A DNA stretch of 64,000 nt from Actinorugispora endophytica. GTDB lineage: Bacteria > Actinomycetota > Actinomycetes > Streptosporangiales > Streptosporangiaceae. Shown here piece after piece: positions 8,668-18,162 of the stretch. Under the pieces are notes generated by a model. That model searched no databases, was not told the origin of the DNA, and worked only from the letters and a program-made list of their open reading frames with translations. The translations under genes were made by a program, and so were the position numbers. The stretch is from contig NZ_SNYN01000001.1 in the NCBI RefSeq assembly GCF_004363075.1, positions 124,001 to 188,000 on the forward strand, given 5' to 3'. How positions within the stretch are numbered: position 1 is the first letter of the stretch; each line of letters starts with the position of its first letter.

Positions 8668-9422
8668 CGGTCTTCCCTCCCGGAGGTCCGCGCCGCCGGT
8701 TCGGCGGGGGTGTCACTGGTCAGGCGGAGGAAGACCCGTTCCAGCCCCTCGCCTTCGGGGTCGAGTTCGCCGAGCGTCCCCTCGGCCACCCCGCGCCCCC
8801 GGTAGACGACCACGACCCGGTCGACGGTCTGCTGCACCTCGCTGAGGATGTGGCTGGAGACCAGCACGGTGCGCCCCTCGTCGGCGAGTCTGCGCAGGAA
8901 TCCCCGGAGCCAGGCGATCCCGGCGGGGTCGAGCCCGTTGGAGGGCTCGTCCAGGACCAGCACCGAGGGGTCGCCCAGCAGGGCCGTCGCCAGGTTGAGG
9001 CGTTGGCGCATCCCCAGGGAGTATCCGCGTGTCGCCCGGTTCGCGGCGTCGGTCAGGCCGGTCAGTTCGAGCACGTCGTCGACCCGGCTCTGGGGGATGC
9101 CCGCGGTCCGGCACTGGATCCGCAGGTGGGCGCGGCCGCTGCGCGCCGGGTGGAAGTTCGACGCCTCCAGCGACGCCCCCGCGGTCCTCAGCGGATCGGC
9201 CAGGCGCGCGTAGGGCCGCCCGCCGATCACGGCCTCGCCCCCGGTGGGCCGGACCAGTCCCAGCAGGCAGCGCAGTGTCGTGGTCTTGCCGGAGCCGTTG
9301 GGGCCCAGGAATCCGGTGATCACACCGGGCCCGGCGGTGAAGCTCAGGTCCTGGACAGCAGCGACCTTTCCGAAGTGCTTGGTCAGTCCTTCGACGCGGA
9401 TGGTGACACCCGTGCGTTCCAT
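8664..9422 (-). CDS. ABC transporter ATP-binding protein (BcrA-like)
   Basis: A 252-residue ATPase, first gene of the GntR operon. Walker A GPNGSGKTT, signature YSLGMRQR (the usual LSGG is replaced by SLGM, typical of the bacitracin BcrA group), Walker B VLVLDEPSNG and H-loop SSHIL are all present. It energises the permease encoded next. ATG 9422 is preceded by an excellent AAGGAGGGG at 3-4 nt. Upstream is an AT-rich promoter region that contrasts sharply with the surrounding GC-rich DNA. BcrA-type pairs often confer resistance to peptide antibiotics acting on lipid II, but that is inference here. Confidence 0.93.
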   Translation of the reverse strand: MERTGVTIRVEGLTKHFGKVAAVQDLSFTAGPGVITGFLGPNGSGKTTTLRCLLGLVRPTGGEAVIGGRPYARLADPLRTAGASLEASNFHPARSGRAHLRIQCRTAGIPQSRVDDVLELTGLTDAANRATRGYSLGMRQRLNLATALLGDPSVLVLDEPSNGLDPAGIAWLRGFLRRLADEGRTVLVSSHILSEVQQTVDRVVVVYRGRGVAEGTLGELDPEGEGLERVFLRLTSDTPAEPAARTSGREDR

Positions 9423-9437
9423 CGTCCCCTCCTTCTT

Positions 9438-9473
9438 CTATCTTCTATATTTGTTATACCTCAGATAGAACAA
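9438..9473 (-). promoter_or_regulatory. Promoter and candidate GntR operator of the YtrA-type ABC operon
   Basis: Unusually AT-rich stretch upstream of the ATPase gene. On the minus strand TTGTTC (9473-9468) and TATAGA (9449-9444) are 18 nt apart and could be -35 and -10 boxes; the start codon follows 22 nt later. A CTATCT...AGATAG inverted repeat (9438-9443, 9463-9468) and the near-symmetric GTATAACAAATATAG overlap it, as expected for an autorepressing GntR operator. Inferred from sequence only. Confidence 0.5.
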
Positions 9474-9638
9474 AGAGGGCAAGCGGGCGCCGCTCCAACG
9501 CGGTCGGACGCCGGCCCCGTTCCCGGTCCGCGCCGGTGAGGTGTGAATCTCTGTGCCTGGCGGCGGGGCCCGGGCACCGGCTCACAAGAGGGTCTGGCAG
9601 TCTTTTGCTCTGAGGTCTCCCTGGAGGTGTCTTTCCCA

Positions 9639-11027
9639 ATGAGTGAATTCCGCATCGAGCACGACTCGATGGGCGAGGTCAAGGTCCCCGTCGACGCCAA
9701 GTGGCGGGCGCAGACCCAGCGCGCGGTCGAGAACTTCCCCATCTCGGGGCAGGGTCTCGAGCACGCGCACATCGCCGCGCTGGGCCATATCAAGGCCGCG
9801 GCCGCCACCGTCAACGCGGAGCTCGGCGTGATCAAGCCGGACCTCGCCGAGGCGATCCGCGAGGCCGCCCTCGAGGTCGCCGAGGGCCGGTGGAACGACC
9901 AGTTCCCGATCGACGTGTTCCAGACCGGTTCCGGCACGTCGAGCAACATGAACACCAACGAGGTCGTCGCGACCCTGGCCACCGCCCGCCTGGGCGCGCC
10001 GGTGCACCCGAACGACCACGTCAACGCGTCGCAGTCGTCCAACGACGTCTTCCCGTCCTCGATCCACATCGCGGCGACCGCGGCGATCGTCAACGAGCTG
10101 GTCCCGGCACTGCGGCACCTGGAGGCGGCCCTGTCCGCCAAGGCGGACGAGTTCGCCACGGTGGTCAAGAGCGGCCGCACCCACCTGATGGACGCCACCC
10201 CCGTCACCCTCGGACAGGAGTTCGCCGGGTACGCCGCGCAGGTGCGCTACGGCGTGGAGCGGGTGGAGGCCAGCCTGCCGCGCGTGGCCGAGCTGCCGCT
10301 GGGCGGCACCGCCGTGGGCACCGGCATCAACACCCCCGAGGGCTTCTCCCCCAAGGTGATCGCCGAGATCGCCCGGGTCACCGGACTGCCGCTGACCGAG
10401 GCGCGCGACCACTTCGAGGCCCAGGGGGCCCGGGACGGCCTGGTGGAGCTGTCCGGCCAGCTGCGCACGATCGCGGTGGGCTTCTGCAAGATCGCCAACG
10501 ACATCCGGTGGATGGGCTCGGGGCCGCGCACCGGCCTGACCGAGATCTTCCTGCCCGACCTGCAGCCGGGGTCCTCGATCATGCCGGGCAAGGTCAACCC
10601 GGTGCTGTGCGAGGCGATGCTCCAGGTGGCGTCGCAGGTCGTCGGCAACGACGCGGCGGTGGCGTTCGGCGGCTCGACCGGCAACTTCGAGCTGAACGTG
10701 CAGCTGCCGCTGATCGCCCGCAACGTGCTGGAGTCGATCCGGCTGCTGGCGAACGTCTCCCGGGTGTTCGCCGACCGCTGCGTGGCGGGCATCACGGCCA
10801 ACGAGGAGCGGTGCCGCGAGTACGCCGAGTCCTCGCCCTCCATCGTCACACCGCTCAACCGCTACATCGGGTACGAGGAGGCCTCCAAGGTCGCCAAGCA
10901 GGCCTTGGCCGAGCGCAAGACGATCCGCCAGGTCGTCATCGAGCGCGGTTACGTCGACGCGGGCAGGCTGACCGAGGCCCAGCTGGACGAGGCCCTCGAC
11001 GTGCTGTCGATGACCAACTCGCGCTAG
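9639..11027 (+). CDS. fumC: Fumarate hydratase, class II
   Basis: A 462-residue cytosolic TCA-cycle enzyme interconverting fumarate and malate. The class II fumarase/aspartase signature [11 protein letters not shown] is at about residues 315-325, and the family motifs [30 protein letters not shown] and [16 protein letters not shown] are intact; the catalytic Ser lies in the mobile SS loop of the signature. An open frame extends 32 codons upstream, but ATG 9639 ([14 protein letters not shown]) matches family N-termini and has GGAGG 11 nt before it. Divergent from the BcrA-like operon; convergent with a transglycosylase gene behind three hairpins. No iron-sulfur ligand, as expected for class II. 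Confidence 0.97.
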   Translation: MSEFRIEHDSMGEVKVPVDAKWRAQTQRAVENFPISGQGLEHAHIAALGHIKAAAATVNAELGVIKPDLAEAIREAALEVAEGRWNDQFPIDVFQTGSGTSSNMNTNEVVATLATARLGAPVHPNDHVNASQSSNDVFPSSIHIAATAAIVNELVPALRHLEAALSAKADEFATVVKSGRTHLMDATPVTLGQEFAGYAAQVRYGVERVEASLPRVAELPLGGTAVGTGINTPEGFSPKVIAEIARVTGLPLTEARDHFEAQGARDGLVELSGQLRTIAVGFCKIANDIRWMGSGPRTGLTEIFLPDLQPGSSIMPGKVNPVLCEAMLQVASQVVGNDAAVAFGGSTGNFELNVQLPLIARNVLESIRLLANVSRVFADRCVAGITANEERCREYAESSPSIVTPLNRYIGYEEASKVAKQALAERKTIRQVVIERGYVDAGRLTEAQLDEALDVLSMTNSR

Positions 11028-11040
11028 CCCCGGGGAGGCG

Positions 11041-11160
11041 GCGTCCCGGCGTTCCGGGACGCCCCCGGACGGCGGCGGGACACCGCCGTCCGGGCCCCGC
11101 GCCGGGCTTGGGGCGCGGAAGCGGCGCGGAGGCCGGCCCCCGAAGGGGCCGGCCTCCGCG
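11041..11160. terminator. Cluster of three hairpins between convergent fumC and the transglycosylase gene
   Basis: Perfect inverted repeats at 11041-11049/11054-11062 (9 bp), 11064-11075/11083-11094 (12 bp) and 11125-11140/11145-11160 (16 bp with a CGAA tetraloop). They fill the space between the fumC stop at 11027 and the opposing stop at 11177, so the first two probably serve fumC and the third the minus-strand gene. Confidence 0.7.
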
Positions 11161-11176
11161 CCGACGGCTCAGGGCG

Positions 11177-11842
11177 TCAGTACCAGCCGACGCTCTGGGA
11201 GTGCGCCCATGCCTCGCAGGGGCTGCCGTAGCGGTCCTGGATGTAGCCCAGGCCCCACTTGATCTGGGTGGCGGGGTTGGTCTGCCAGTCCGAACCGGCG
11301 CTGGCCATCTTGTCGCCGGGAAGCGACTGCGGGATGCCGTACGCGCCGGAGCTGGGGTTCTCGGCGAGGTGGTTCCAGTTGCTCTCCTTCTCCCACAGGG
11401 GTTCGAGGCAGCCGCTGAACTGGTCCTCGCCCCAGCCGTAGTCGGGCAGCATCTGGAGGGCGATCTCCTTGGAGCTTCCGGCGGGCACCGCCGCGCCGCC
11501 ACCGCCCGAAGAAGTCTCCTCCTCTTCCTCTTCTTCCTCCTCCTTCTCCTGCTCCAGTGAGCCCTCGGTCGAGACCGAGCCGCTTCCGACGACCTGGTCG
11601 CGCCTGGAGCCCGCGTCCTGGAGGAGGGTCTGGCGCGACTCCGCGTCGTCGGCTTCGGGTTCGGGGAAGAACGGCGTCTCCTCCGCCTCGGGCACGCCCG
11701 GCAGCACCGCGACGGAGGCCGTCTGGTCGGGGCCGGCCCCAACGTCGGCGAAGGCGGAGACTCCGAACGCCGTGCCCGCGACGACGACCGCCGCCGCCCC
11801 GGCCGCCGTGGCGACTCGCAGCGAGATTCGGTTTTTCAGCAA
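11177..11842 (-). CDS. Secreted transglycosylase-like (SLT/lysozyme-fold) protein
   Basis: A 221-residue exported protein. Residues 1-30 are a signal peptide (NRISLRVATAAGAAAVVVAG then AFA|DVG). The middle is disordered and contains an acidic run of nine glutamates near residue 105. The C-terminal 85 residues carry LEPLWEKESNWNHLAENP, SGAYGIPQSLPG and QIKWGLGYIQDRYGSPCEAW, the goose-lysozyme/SLT-like fold used by actinobacterial peptidoglycan hydrolases; the Glu of WEKESNW is the likely catalytic acid. TTG 11842 was chosen because AAAGG lies 7 nt before it; GTG 11866 is an alternative, and the longer frame upstream looks non-coding. No c-di-AMP riboswitch was recognised in the long leader. 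Confidence 0.82.
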   Translation of the reverse strand: MLKNRISLRVATAAGAAAVVVAGTAFGVSAFADVGAGPDQTASVAVLPGVPEAEETPFFPEPEADDAESRQTLLQDAGSRRDQVVGSGSVSTEGSLEQEKEEEEEEEEETSSGGGGAAVPAGSSKEIALQMLPDYGWGEDQFSGCLEPLWEKESNWNHLAENPSSGAYGIPQSLPGDKMASAGSDWQTNPATQIKWGLGYIQDRYGSPCEAWAHSQSVGWY

Positions 11843-12477
11843 GGGTTGGCCTTTCGACGGTCGCACACCCGGTGGTCCACATGCGATCGAACGCGCCCCG
11901 GATCTCGTGTCGGGGGTCTCACGGAGGCGGTGACGGGCGGGGTTGGGCAGGTACCACCGGCCGCCCGTGTCACCGGAGATCATCGCGCGCTCGCTGAAGG
12001 GGGTTCCCGCATCCAGCACGCGGTCCGCGCGACTCTCGGGGCTCTTAGGGAACGGCACCCACCCTGCCGCATGATCACAGGCACATAACACCGAAATCGA
12101 TATGAGGTGGATCACAACACGATAAGTGACCATTCACCGTCTCTCCGTACCGTCGAATCGCGGCGCGCTCCCGGGCGGCAACAGCGGGTGCCGGTCGAGA
12201 CCGCGCCCACGATGACCGTTCCGCGCGGCTTCCGTTGGCGATCGTGCTGTCATCCCCCCGAAACCGAGGATTTCGGGGGGATGACAGCACGATCACCGGA
12301 CAGGGGCCTGTGGGGACCGTGAACCGGGTCGCTCCGCGCGGCCCCGACCCCCGCCCGTCGTCGCCGCCCCGTCGCCGCGCCGGACACCCAGTACTCACGA
12401 CGCCCCTCCGCTACTCACCGCGGGTTGAGTACGAGAAGTGATGGCCCGTGGTCCCGACGACTGCGAGTGTGGCGGTC
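11843..12477. other. Long divergent intergenic region
   Basis: About 635 bp between the transglycosylase gene and the giant membrane protein gene. The part at 12080-12140 is relatively AT-rich and probably holds the promoter of the minus-strand gene, giving it a leader of over 200 nt. A family D palindrome occupies 12240-12294. Near 12391-12433 the heptamer TACTCAC occurs twice and its approximate complement GAGTA once. No small gene or known riboswitch was recognised. Confidence 0.5.
12240..12294. repeat. Intergenic palindrome, family D copy 1
   Basis: Perfect 24-bp inverted repeat (12240-12263 and 12271-12294) with a 7-nt loop; arm starts GATCGTGCTGTCATCCCC. Read on the minus strand, its flank GGCCCCTGTCCGGTGATC matches the flank of the copy at 52472-52535, so homology extends beyond the palindrome. 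Lies in a divergent region, not at a gene end. Confidence 0.9.
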
Positions 12478-15400
12478 ATGAATCCGTACGGCCCAGCCCC
12501 CCAGTGCCCGGACTGCTCGGCCCCCCTCGCCCCCGGGACCCCGTTCTGCCACGCGTGCGGGCTTCCGCTGACCGGTCCCGCGGCGAGCCGGCTGGGACAG
12601 GTCATGACGCGGATCCAGCGGCTGGAGTACGAGCGCCACGCGCTCTACACCCAACGGGACGCCCTCGTCCGCGAGCTGCGCGCCGTGCGCGACGCGATGC
12701 TCGCCGCCCGGCGGCGCCCGGCACCGCCCTTCCCCGGCCCGGCACCCGCCCCGGTCGGCGCCTCCCCGCCCCCCGCCCTCGCGGGGACGGCGACGGGCGC
12801 CGGCGCGCCCCTCCCCTCCGCCCCGGCCGCACCGGCCGCGCGCCCCGCGCCCGCTCCGAGGGCCCCGCGGCGCCCTCGGCGGGAGCTGTCCGCGCGGTCG
12901 GTGCAGAACATCCTGCTCGGTCTCGGCGGCCTGCTCGTCGCCGTGGCGGCCCTGGTGTTCACCGTCGTCACCTGGAGCGACCTGGGCGTCGGCACGCGCG
13001 CGCTGATCCTGGGCGGGTCCACCGCGCTCACCGCGTACGCGGCCCGCCCCCTGCACCGGCGCGGCATGGGGGCCACCGCCGAGACGGTCGGCGCGCTGGC
13101 GGCCGCGCTGGTGTGCCTGGACGGGGTCGCGCTGTGGCTGGTCGTCGACGTCCCGGTTCCGCTCCCGGGGTACGCGGCGGGCGTACTGGCGGTGGCGTGC
13201 GCCCTGCTGGCGGCCTATCCGAGGCTGGCGCCGCTGCGCGGCCCGCGCGTGCTGGCGCTGCTGCTGGCCCAGCCCGTCCCGGTGCTGGCGGGCCTGGCGC
13301 TCCCGTTCGGCGCGGACTCCGTCCCGGTCGCCCTGGCGGTGACGGCGCTGGGGAACGCGGCGCTGCGCTCCGTGCCGGGGGCCGGCCCGGCCCGCCTGGT
13401 CCGGGGCCTGGCGGTGACGGCCTGGGCCGGCTCGGCGGCGGCCTCGGCGCTGCTCACTCTGGCCTCGCTCACGCTGCCCGCGCTGTTCGGCGGGGCCGGC
13501 GGGATCTGGGCGGCGGCCGCGCTGGCGCTGGCGGGATCCGTGGCGCTGCTGGACGCGCGCTCGTCCTCCGACCCCGTGTCCTCCCTGTCCGGCGGAGGCG
13601 CGGCGCTGGCCTGGCTGGCGGCGGTTCCGGCACTGGCGGGAGGCGTCGGCGCCGCCCCGGCGGGGATGGTCGCGGTGTTCGCGGCGGGCGCGGCCGCCGC
13701 CGCGGTGGTCATGGGCCGCCGGCCCTCCGCACGGGGCGGCGGAACACTGTGGGTGGTGTCGGCCGCGCTCGCGGTGTCCGGACTGGCCGGGGCGGTGGCG
13801 ACGGCTCCGCTGCTCGGCCTGGTCGGACAGGCGGCACGGCCCTGGCGGGGACCGTTCACGCTGGTGGAACTGTCCGACGCGTGGCTGCTGGGGCTGGCCG
13901 CGGCCCTGGCCGCGACCGGGATCGGGACGAGCGCGCTGACCACGGCCCTGAACCGGTCCTGGACCACGGTGTCGGCGCTGGCGACGGCCTCGCTCGTCGC
14001 GGTGGTGTCGGGGCTGCTGGCGGGGCGCGCCGTGTCGGTGGCGGTGCTCGCGGCGGTCTCCGTCCTGCTGATGGCCGTGGCGCTGGCGCCCCGGTCCTCC
14101 GGCGGGGGGACCGGCGGCTGGTGGGGCGCGGCGGCGCGGCGGCGCACCGCGACGACCGCCCTTTCGCTGGGTCTGCTGGCGGGGGCGCTGGCGGTGTGCG
14201 GTTCGCTGGCCGCGCCGCTGCCGGCGGTGGCGACCGTGGGGACGCTGGCCGTCGCCGCCGTGGCGGGCGCCGCGGCGTCCGCGCCGCTGGGCTCGGCCCC
14301 GGTGGCGCGGGTGACGTACTCGGCGGCGGCCGTGGTGCTGGTCTCGGGTGCGGTCGCCGCGTCCGGGGCGGTGTGGCGGGTACCGGCTCCCGTGGTGGTC
14401 GCCGCCCTGCTGGGGACGGCCCTGCTGGTGGCCGGGACGGCGACCGCGCTGGACCGCTGGGGCGGCCGCCGCGACCAGGTGGCGGCGCTGGACTCGGCGC
14501 TCGCGGTGCCGCTGCTCCTCGCGGCGGGCTGGGCGCTGGGCGTCGGAACCGTGGCGGCGGGGGTCTCCTCCGCTGTCTCGGTGCTCGCGCTCCTGGCCGT
14601 GGCCGGGCACCGGCGCTCGCTTCCGGTCCCCGCCCGGCGCGCCGCGAGCGCGGCAGCGGGGTTCGCGCTGGCCGGTGCCGGGGTGGTCGCGGCGCCGCTG
14701 CTCGCGCAGGCGCTCCTCGGTCCGCTCGGGCAGGCCTCGGGGACGGCGGTCGCGGGCGAGCCGTCCGCCGGGACCACCGCGGTGGCGGGACTGGCCCTCC
14801 TCGCCTCGGCCGCCTGGTGCGTCCGGGGACGCGCCCGGCGCGGTACGGCCGCCGCCTTGGTGGCGGTCTCCACCACGGCCGCGCTGGTCGGCGCGGCATG
14901 GCTGTCCGGCGCGCTGCTCGCGGCCGCGCTGACCGCGACCGCCGCGATCCTGCTCACTCTGTCCGTACTGGCCGACCGCCGCGCCGGCGTTGTCGACAAA
15001 TCGACCGGAGTCCCGTTGCCTCCGGGCCCGGGACGGCTGGACCGCCGGATCCCCCGGAGACCCGAGCAGTGGGTCGTCACCGGAAGGGCCCGCGCACCGG
15101 GGACTCCGGCCCCGATCCCCTCGGGAGCGCCCGGCGCGCCTCCCCTGTCCGCCGGGCCCTCCCGGATGGTGGCGGGCGCCGCGCTGGGGTGTGCCGGGTT
15201 CACGGGTGTACTGGCCGTCTCGGCCTCGCTGACCGGGCCGGGGGCCACGATCGCGGTGCTGTGCGTGCTCACGGTGTGCGCCGGGGCCGCGACGGTGCTC
15301 GCCGCCTCCGCCGCGGTCCGCGCGGCGACCGCGGCGTCGGGGGTCTTCGCGCTGACCGGGCTGACGGCCGCCGTGCTGGCGGTCGGAGACGCCCCTCCGG

Positions 15401-18075
15401 TCGCGTCGGCCCTGGCGATGGCGGTCGTGGCCGCGGCCGCGGTGGGATGCGCGACGGTTCCCGCGCGCCTGGGCGGGCGCGTTCCCCAGGTCGTCGCGCT
15501 GGACGCGGCGGCGACCGCGCCGACGGCGGCCGCTGTCACGTGGGCCGCCTGGGCCGGTACCGCCCCGGCCTCGCTGGCCGTCGCGCTGGGCGCGCTGCTG
15601 GCGCTCGTGGCGGCCACGCACACGTACGCTCCTGGCGCCGCCCCGGCCGCGACAGGGTCGCGCGCCGACGCGCGCCAGGCGCTGACCGTGCTGTCGGGGG
15701 TGCTCGCAGCGGGGTCCCTGCTGCTGGTCGGGGACCGGATCCTGGCCGTGCTGCTGGGCCCGCTGCTGGCGGCCCGGCACACGTGGCTTCCCGAGGCCGC
15801 GGCGTGGACGGCGCTCCCACTGGTGGGACGCCCCTCCGGCGACGACCCCGTGGTGTTCCTCGCGGCCTGCGCGGTGGCGCTGACCGCGTTGTCGCTGTGC
15901 GCCGGGCTGGGACGGGGCCGCGGCTCGGTGCTGTCGGCGGCCTCCGTCGCGGGCGGGCTGCTCGTCCCGCTGGCACTGGCCCACCTGGAGGTGCGGTACG
16001 ACCTCGCGCTGGCGGTCGCGGTGGGCACCGCGGGGCTTCTTCTGTGGCGGTCGGCGCGCGGGACCGGACGGGTCGCGCACGCCGCGCTGTGGTCGGGGGT
16101 CTTCGTGGCGGTGACGACGGCCGGCTGGGCGTTGTCCGCACCGCTGCGCACGGTCCTGGTGCTGGCCGTGCTGGGCGCCGCGGCCCTGGTGGCGGCGTCC
16201 GGCGTCTCGGACCGCACCCGGGCGGAGGCGCCGACGGTGTCGCGGGTCCTCGCCATGGTCGCGGGGCTCGCCCTGGCGCTCGCGGTGTCCGCCGGATACG
16301 CCGCGCTGCCGTTCGCCGGGGTGGCCGCCGACCAGCGCTGGCTGCCGTTCGTGGGTCTGGCCACGGCCGCCGGGCTGGCGCTGGCGGCGCGGCTGCGGGC
16401 GGGGTCCGGCCGGTGGGCGGGCGGGCGGCTGCGGATCGCGTTGGCGCCCAGCGCCTCGGCGGCCCGGGAGTGGGCGGCGCGAGGGCCCGCGTCCCCGCCG
16501 CCACCGGACCGCCCCGAGCAGAGGAGCGGTCTGATCGGCGCCTCGCTGGCCATGGTGCTGGCCGCTTCGCTGTCGACGGCCGTCGTGCCGGAGTCCCTGG
16601 GGCTGGTCGCCGCGCTGGCGGCGCTGCTGCTGTTCGCGCTCGCGGCGGCGCTCCCGCGCGCGGCGGGCCGGGTGGTGGCCGCCGCGGGCGGGACCGCGCT
16701 GCTGGTGGCGGGGGGAACGGCGGCCGGGCGGCTCGGGGCGGTCCTGTTCGCCCCCTACGCCTGGGCGGGGGCGGCGTGGACCGGAACCGGCCCCGCCGGC
16801 CTGTCGGCCCCCTCCGGGGGCGTGCTGGCGCCGTGGGGCGGCGTCGGCGCCGACCCGCTGCTGCTGCCGGTGGTCACCGCGGGCGCGCTGGCGGTGCTGG
16901 TCGCGGTGCGGGCGCGGGCGGCCGGGGCTCTCGCGCCCACCGCGATCATGCTGGTCACGCCGGTTCTGGTTCCGTACGCGACCGCCACGGGCATGTCGTA
17001 CGGGGTGGCGCTGGGCTGGGTGATGCTGGTGGCGACCTCCTTGGCGGGGGTGGCCGCGCTGGCGCGCGACCCCCGCGTGTCGGCGTGGGCCGGGGCCGCG
17101 TCGCTGTGGCCCGCGAGCCTGGCGGTGGCCTGGGGGCTCGCCGAGCCCATCGCCACGCTGGTGGTGCTCGGCCTGTCGGCGGTCGTCGCCGCGACCTGCC
17201 TGATGGCGGCCGCGCCGTCGGGCTCCGCCGGGACCGGGCGGACCTCGGTCTTCCCGCGCGGCGCGGCCGTGGTCGCGGTGCTGGCCACCGGGGGCTTCGC
17301 GATGGCGCTGCCGCTGGCGCTGGGACAGCCCGCGCAGGTGGCCGCGCTGGCGGTGCTCGTCGTCGTGGCGGGTGTGGTGCTGGTTCCGTACCTGGGCCGG
17401 ATGGACGCCCCCGTGCTGCTGGCCGCCGAGTGCGCGGCCGGTGCTCTGGGGGCGGCCTCGGTGCTGCTGACGTTGACCGGTGGCGGGCGGCCGGAGCTGA
17501 CCAGCGCCGCGCTGGCCTGCCTCGGCGTCATCGCGGCGGCCGGCGCGCCCCGGCCCGGGCGGTCCTGGCTCGGCGCCGTGGGCGCGGTGCTGCTGCTGGC
17601 CGCCGGGTGGGTGTTCCTGGGCTGGATGCGGGTCGCCGAGCCGGAGCCGTACACGGTGGTGCCCGCGCTCGCGGCGCTGGCCGCGGGAAGCGTGCTGCGG
17701 CGCGGCCGCCCCGGGACGAGCACCTGGCTGGTCTACGGTCCCGGACTGGCGCTGCTGTTCGCCCCGGGCCTGGTGGTGGCCCTCACGTCGGCGGCCGAGC
17801 CGTGGCGGATCGCGGTGCTGGGCGCGGGGTCGCTCGCGGCGACGCTGGCGGGGGCCCGGTGGCGGCTCCAGGCGCCGCTCCTGGTGGGCGCGCTGGTCCT
17901 GCTGCTGACCACGGCCAGGGCGTTCGGACCGCCGCTCTGGGACATCATGCTGGTCCTGCCGAACTGGATCCCGGTGGGCGCGGCGGGCCTGCTCCTCCTG
18001 GTGGCGGGCGCCCGCTACGAGCACCGCCTGCGCGACGCGCGCCGGCTGGGCCGGGCCCTGCGCGCGATGGAGTGA
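12478..18075 (+). CDS. SCO7613-type giant polytopic membrane protein
   Basis: A very large protein (about 1865 residues). The N-terminus has a two-Cys-pair zinc ribbon, CPDCSAPLAPGTPFCHACG, followed by a short coiled coil (IQRLEYERHALYTQRDALVR) and a Pro/Ala-rich linker. From about residue 150 to the end there are dozens of hydrophobic segments, beginning NILLGLGGLLVAVAALVF, separated by short loops, the pattern of the family named after the Streptomyces protein SCO7613. Function is unknown. ATG 12478 was preferred to GTG 12448 because family members begin with the zinc ribbon. Composition is extremely rich in Ala, Val, Leu and Gly. Stands alone; next gene (PhoH) is convergent. Confidence 0.85.
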   Translation: MNPYGPAPQCPDCSAPLAPGTPFCHACGLPLTGPAASRLGQVMTRIQRLEYERHALYTQRDALVRELRAVRDAMLAARRRPAPPFPGPAPAPVGASPPPALAGTATGAGAPLPSAPAAPAARPAPAPRAPRRPRRELSARSVQNILLGLGGLLVAVAALVFTVVTWSDLGVGTRALILGGSTALTAYAARPLHRRGMGATAETVGALAAALVCLDGVALWLVVDVPVPLPGYAAGVLAVACALLAAYPRLAPLRGPRVLALLLAQPVPVLAGLALPFGADSVPVALAVTALGNAALRSVPGAGPARLVRGLAVTAWAGSAAASALLTLASLTLPALFGGAGGIWAAAALALAGSVALLDARSSSDPVSSLSGGGAALAWLAAVPALAGGVGAAPAGMVAVFAAGAAAAAVVMGRRPSARGGGTLWVVSAALAVSGLAGAVATAPLLGLVGQAARPWRGPFTLVELSDAWLLGLAAALAATGIGTSALTTALNRSWTTVSALATASLVAVVSGLLAGRAVSVAVLAAVSVLLMAVALAPRSSGGGTGGWWGAAARRRTATTALSLGLLAGALAVCGSLAAPLPAVATVGTLAVAAVAGAAASAPLGSAPVARVTYSAAAVVLVSGAVAASGAVWRVPAPVVVAALLGTALLVAGTATALDRWGGRRDQVAALDSALAVPLLLAAGWALGVGTVAAGVSSAVSVLALLAVAGHRRSLPVPARRAASAAAGFALAGAGVVAAPLLAQALLGPLGQASGTAVAGEPSAGTTAVAGLALLASAAWCVRGRARRGTAAALVAVSTTAALVGAAWLSGALLAAALTATAAILLTLSVLADRRAGVVDKSTGVPLPPGPGRLDRRIPRRPEQWVVTGRARAPGTPAPIPSGAPGAPPLSAGPSRMVAGAALGCAGFTGVLAVSASLTGPGATIAVLCVLTVCAGAATVLAASAAVRAATAASGVFALTGLTAAVLAVGDAPPVASALAMAVVAAAAVGCATVPARLGGRVPQVVALDAAATAPTAAAVTWAAWAGTAPASLAVALGALLALVAATHTYAPGAAPAATGSRADARQALTVLSGVLAAGSLLLVGDRILAVLLGPLLAARHTWLPEAAAWTALPLVGRPSGDDPVVFLAACAVALTALSLCAGLGRGRGSVLSAASVAGGLLVPLALAHLEVRYDLALAVAVGTAGLLLWRSARGTGRVAHAALWSGVFVAVTTAGWALSAPLRTVLVLAVLGAAALVAASGVSDRTRAEAPTVSRVLAMVAGLALALAVSAGYAALPFAGVAADQRWLPFVGLATAAGLALAARLRAGSGRWAGGRLRIALAPSASAAREWAARGPASPPPPDRPEQRSGLIGASLAMVLAASLSTAVVPESLGLVAALAALLLFALAAALPRAAGRVVAAAGGTALLVAGGTAAGRLGAVLFAPYAWAGAAWTGTGPAGLSAPSGGVLAPWGGVGADPLLLPVVTAGALAVLVAVRARAAGALAPTAIMLVTPVLVPYATATGMSYGVALGWVMLVATSLAGVAALARDPRVSAWAGAASLWPASLAVAWGLAEPIATLVVLGLSAVVAATCLMAAAPSGSAGTGRTSVFPRGAAVVAVLATGGFAMALPLALGQPAQVAALAVLVVVAGVVLVPYLGRMDAPVLLAAECAAGALGAASVLLTLTGGGRPELTSAALACLGVIAAAGAPRPGRSWLGAVGAVLLLAAGWVFLGWMRVAEPEPYTVVPALAALAAGSVLRRGRPGTSTWLVYGPGLALLFAPGLVVALTSAAEPWRIAVLGAGSLAATLAGARWRLQAPLLVGALVLLLTTARAFGPPLWDIMLVLPNWIPVGAAGLLLLVAGARYEHRLRDARRLGRALRAME

Positions 18076-18162
18076 CGACGGGGCTTCCGCACGTCGACGG
18101 GGGTCCGCGACCGGGCGGGCGTGGTTCGCGGGAACCACGCCCGCGTGCGGGCGGTCGGGGTG

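Noticed and set aside
11843-12133. A c-di-AMP (ydaO) riboswitch in front of the secreted transglycosylase gene
   Set aside because: Such riboswitches often precede actinobacterial cell-wall hydrolases, but the conserved core segments were not found in the leader.
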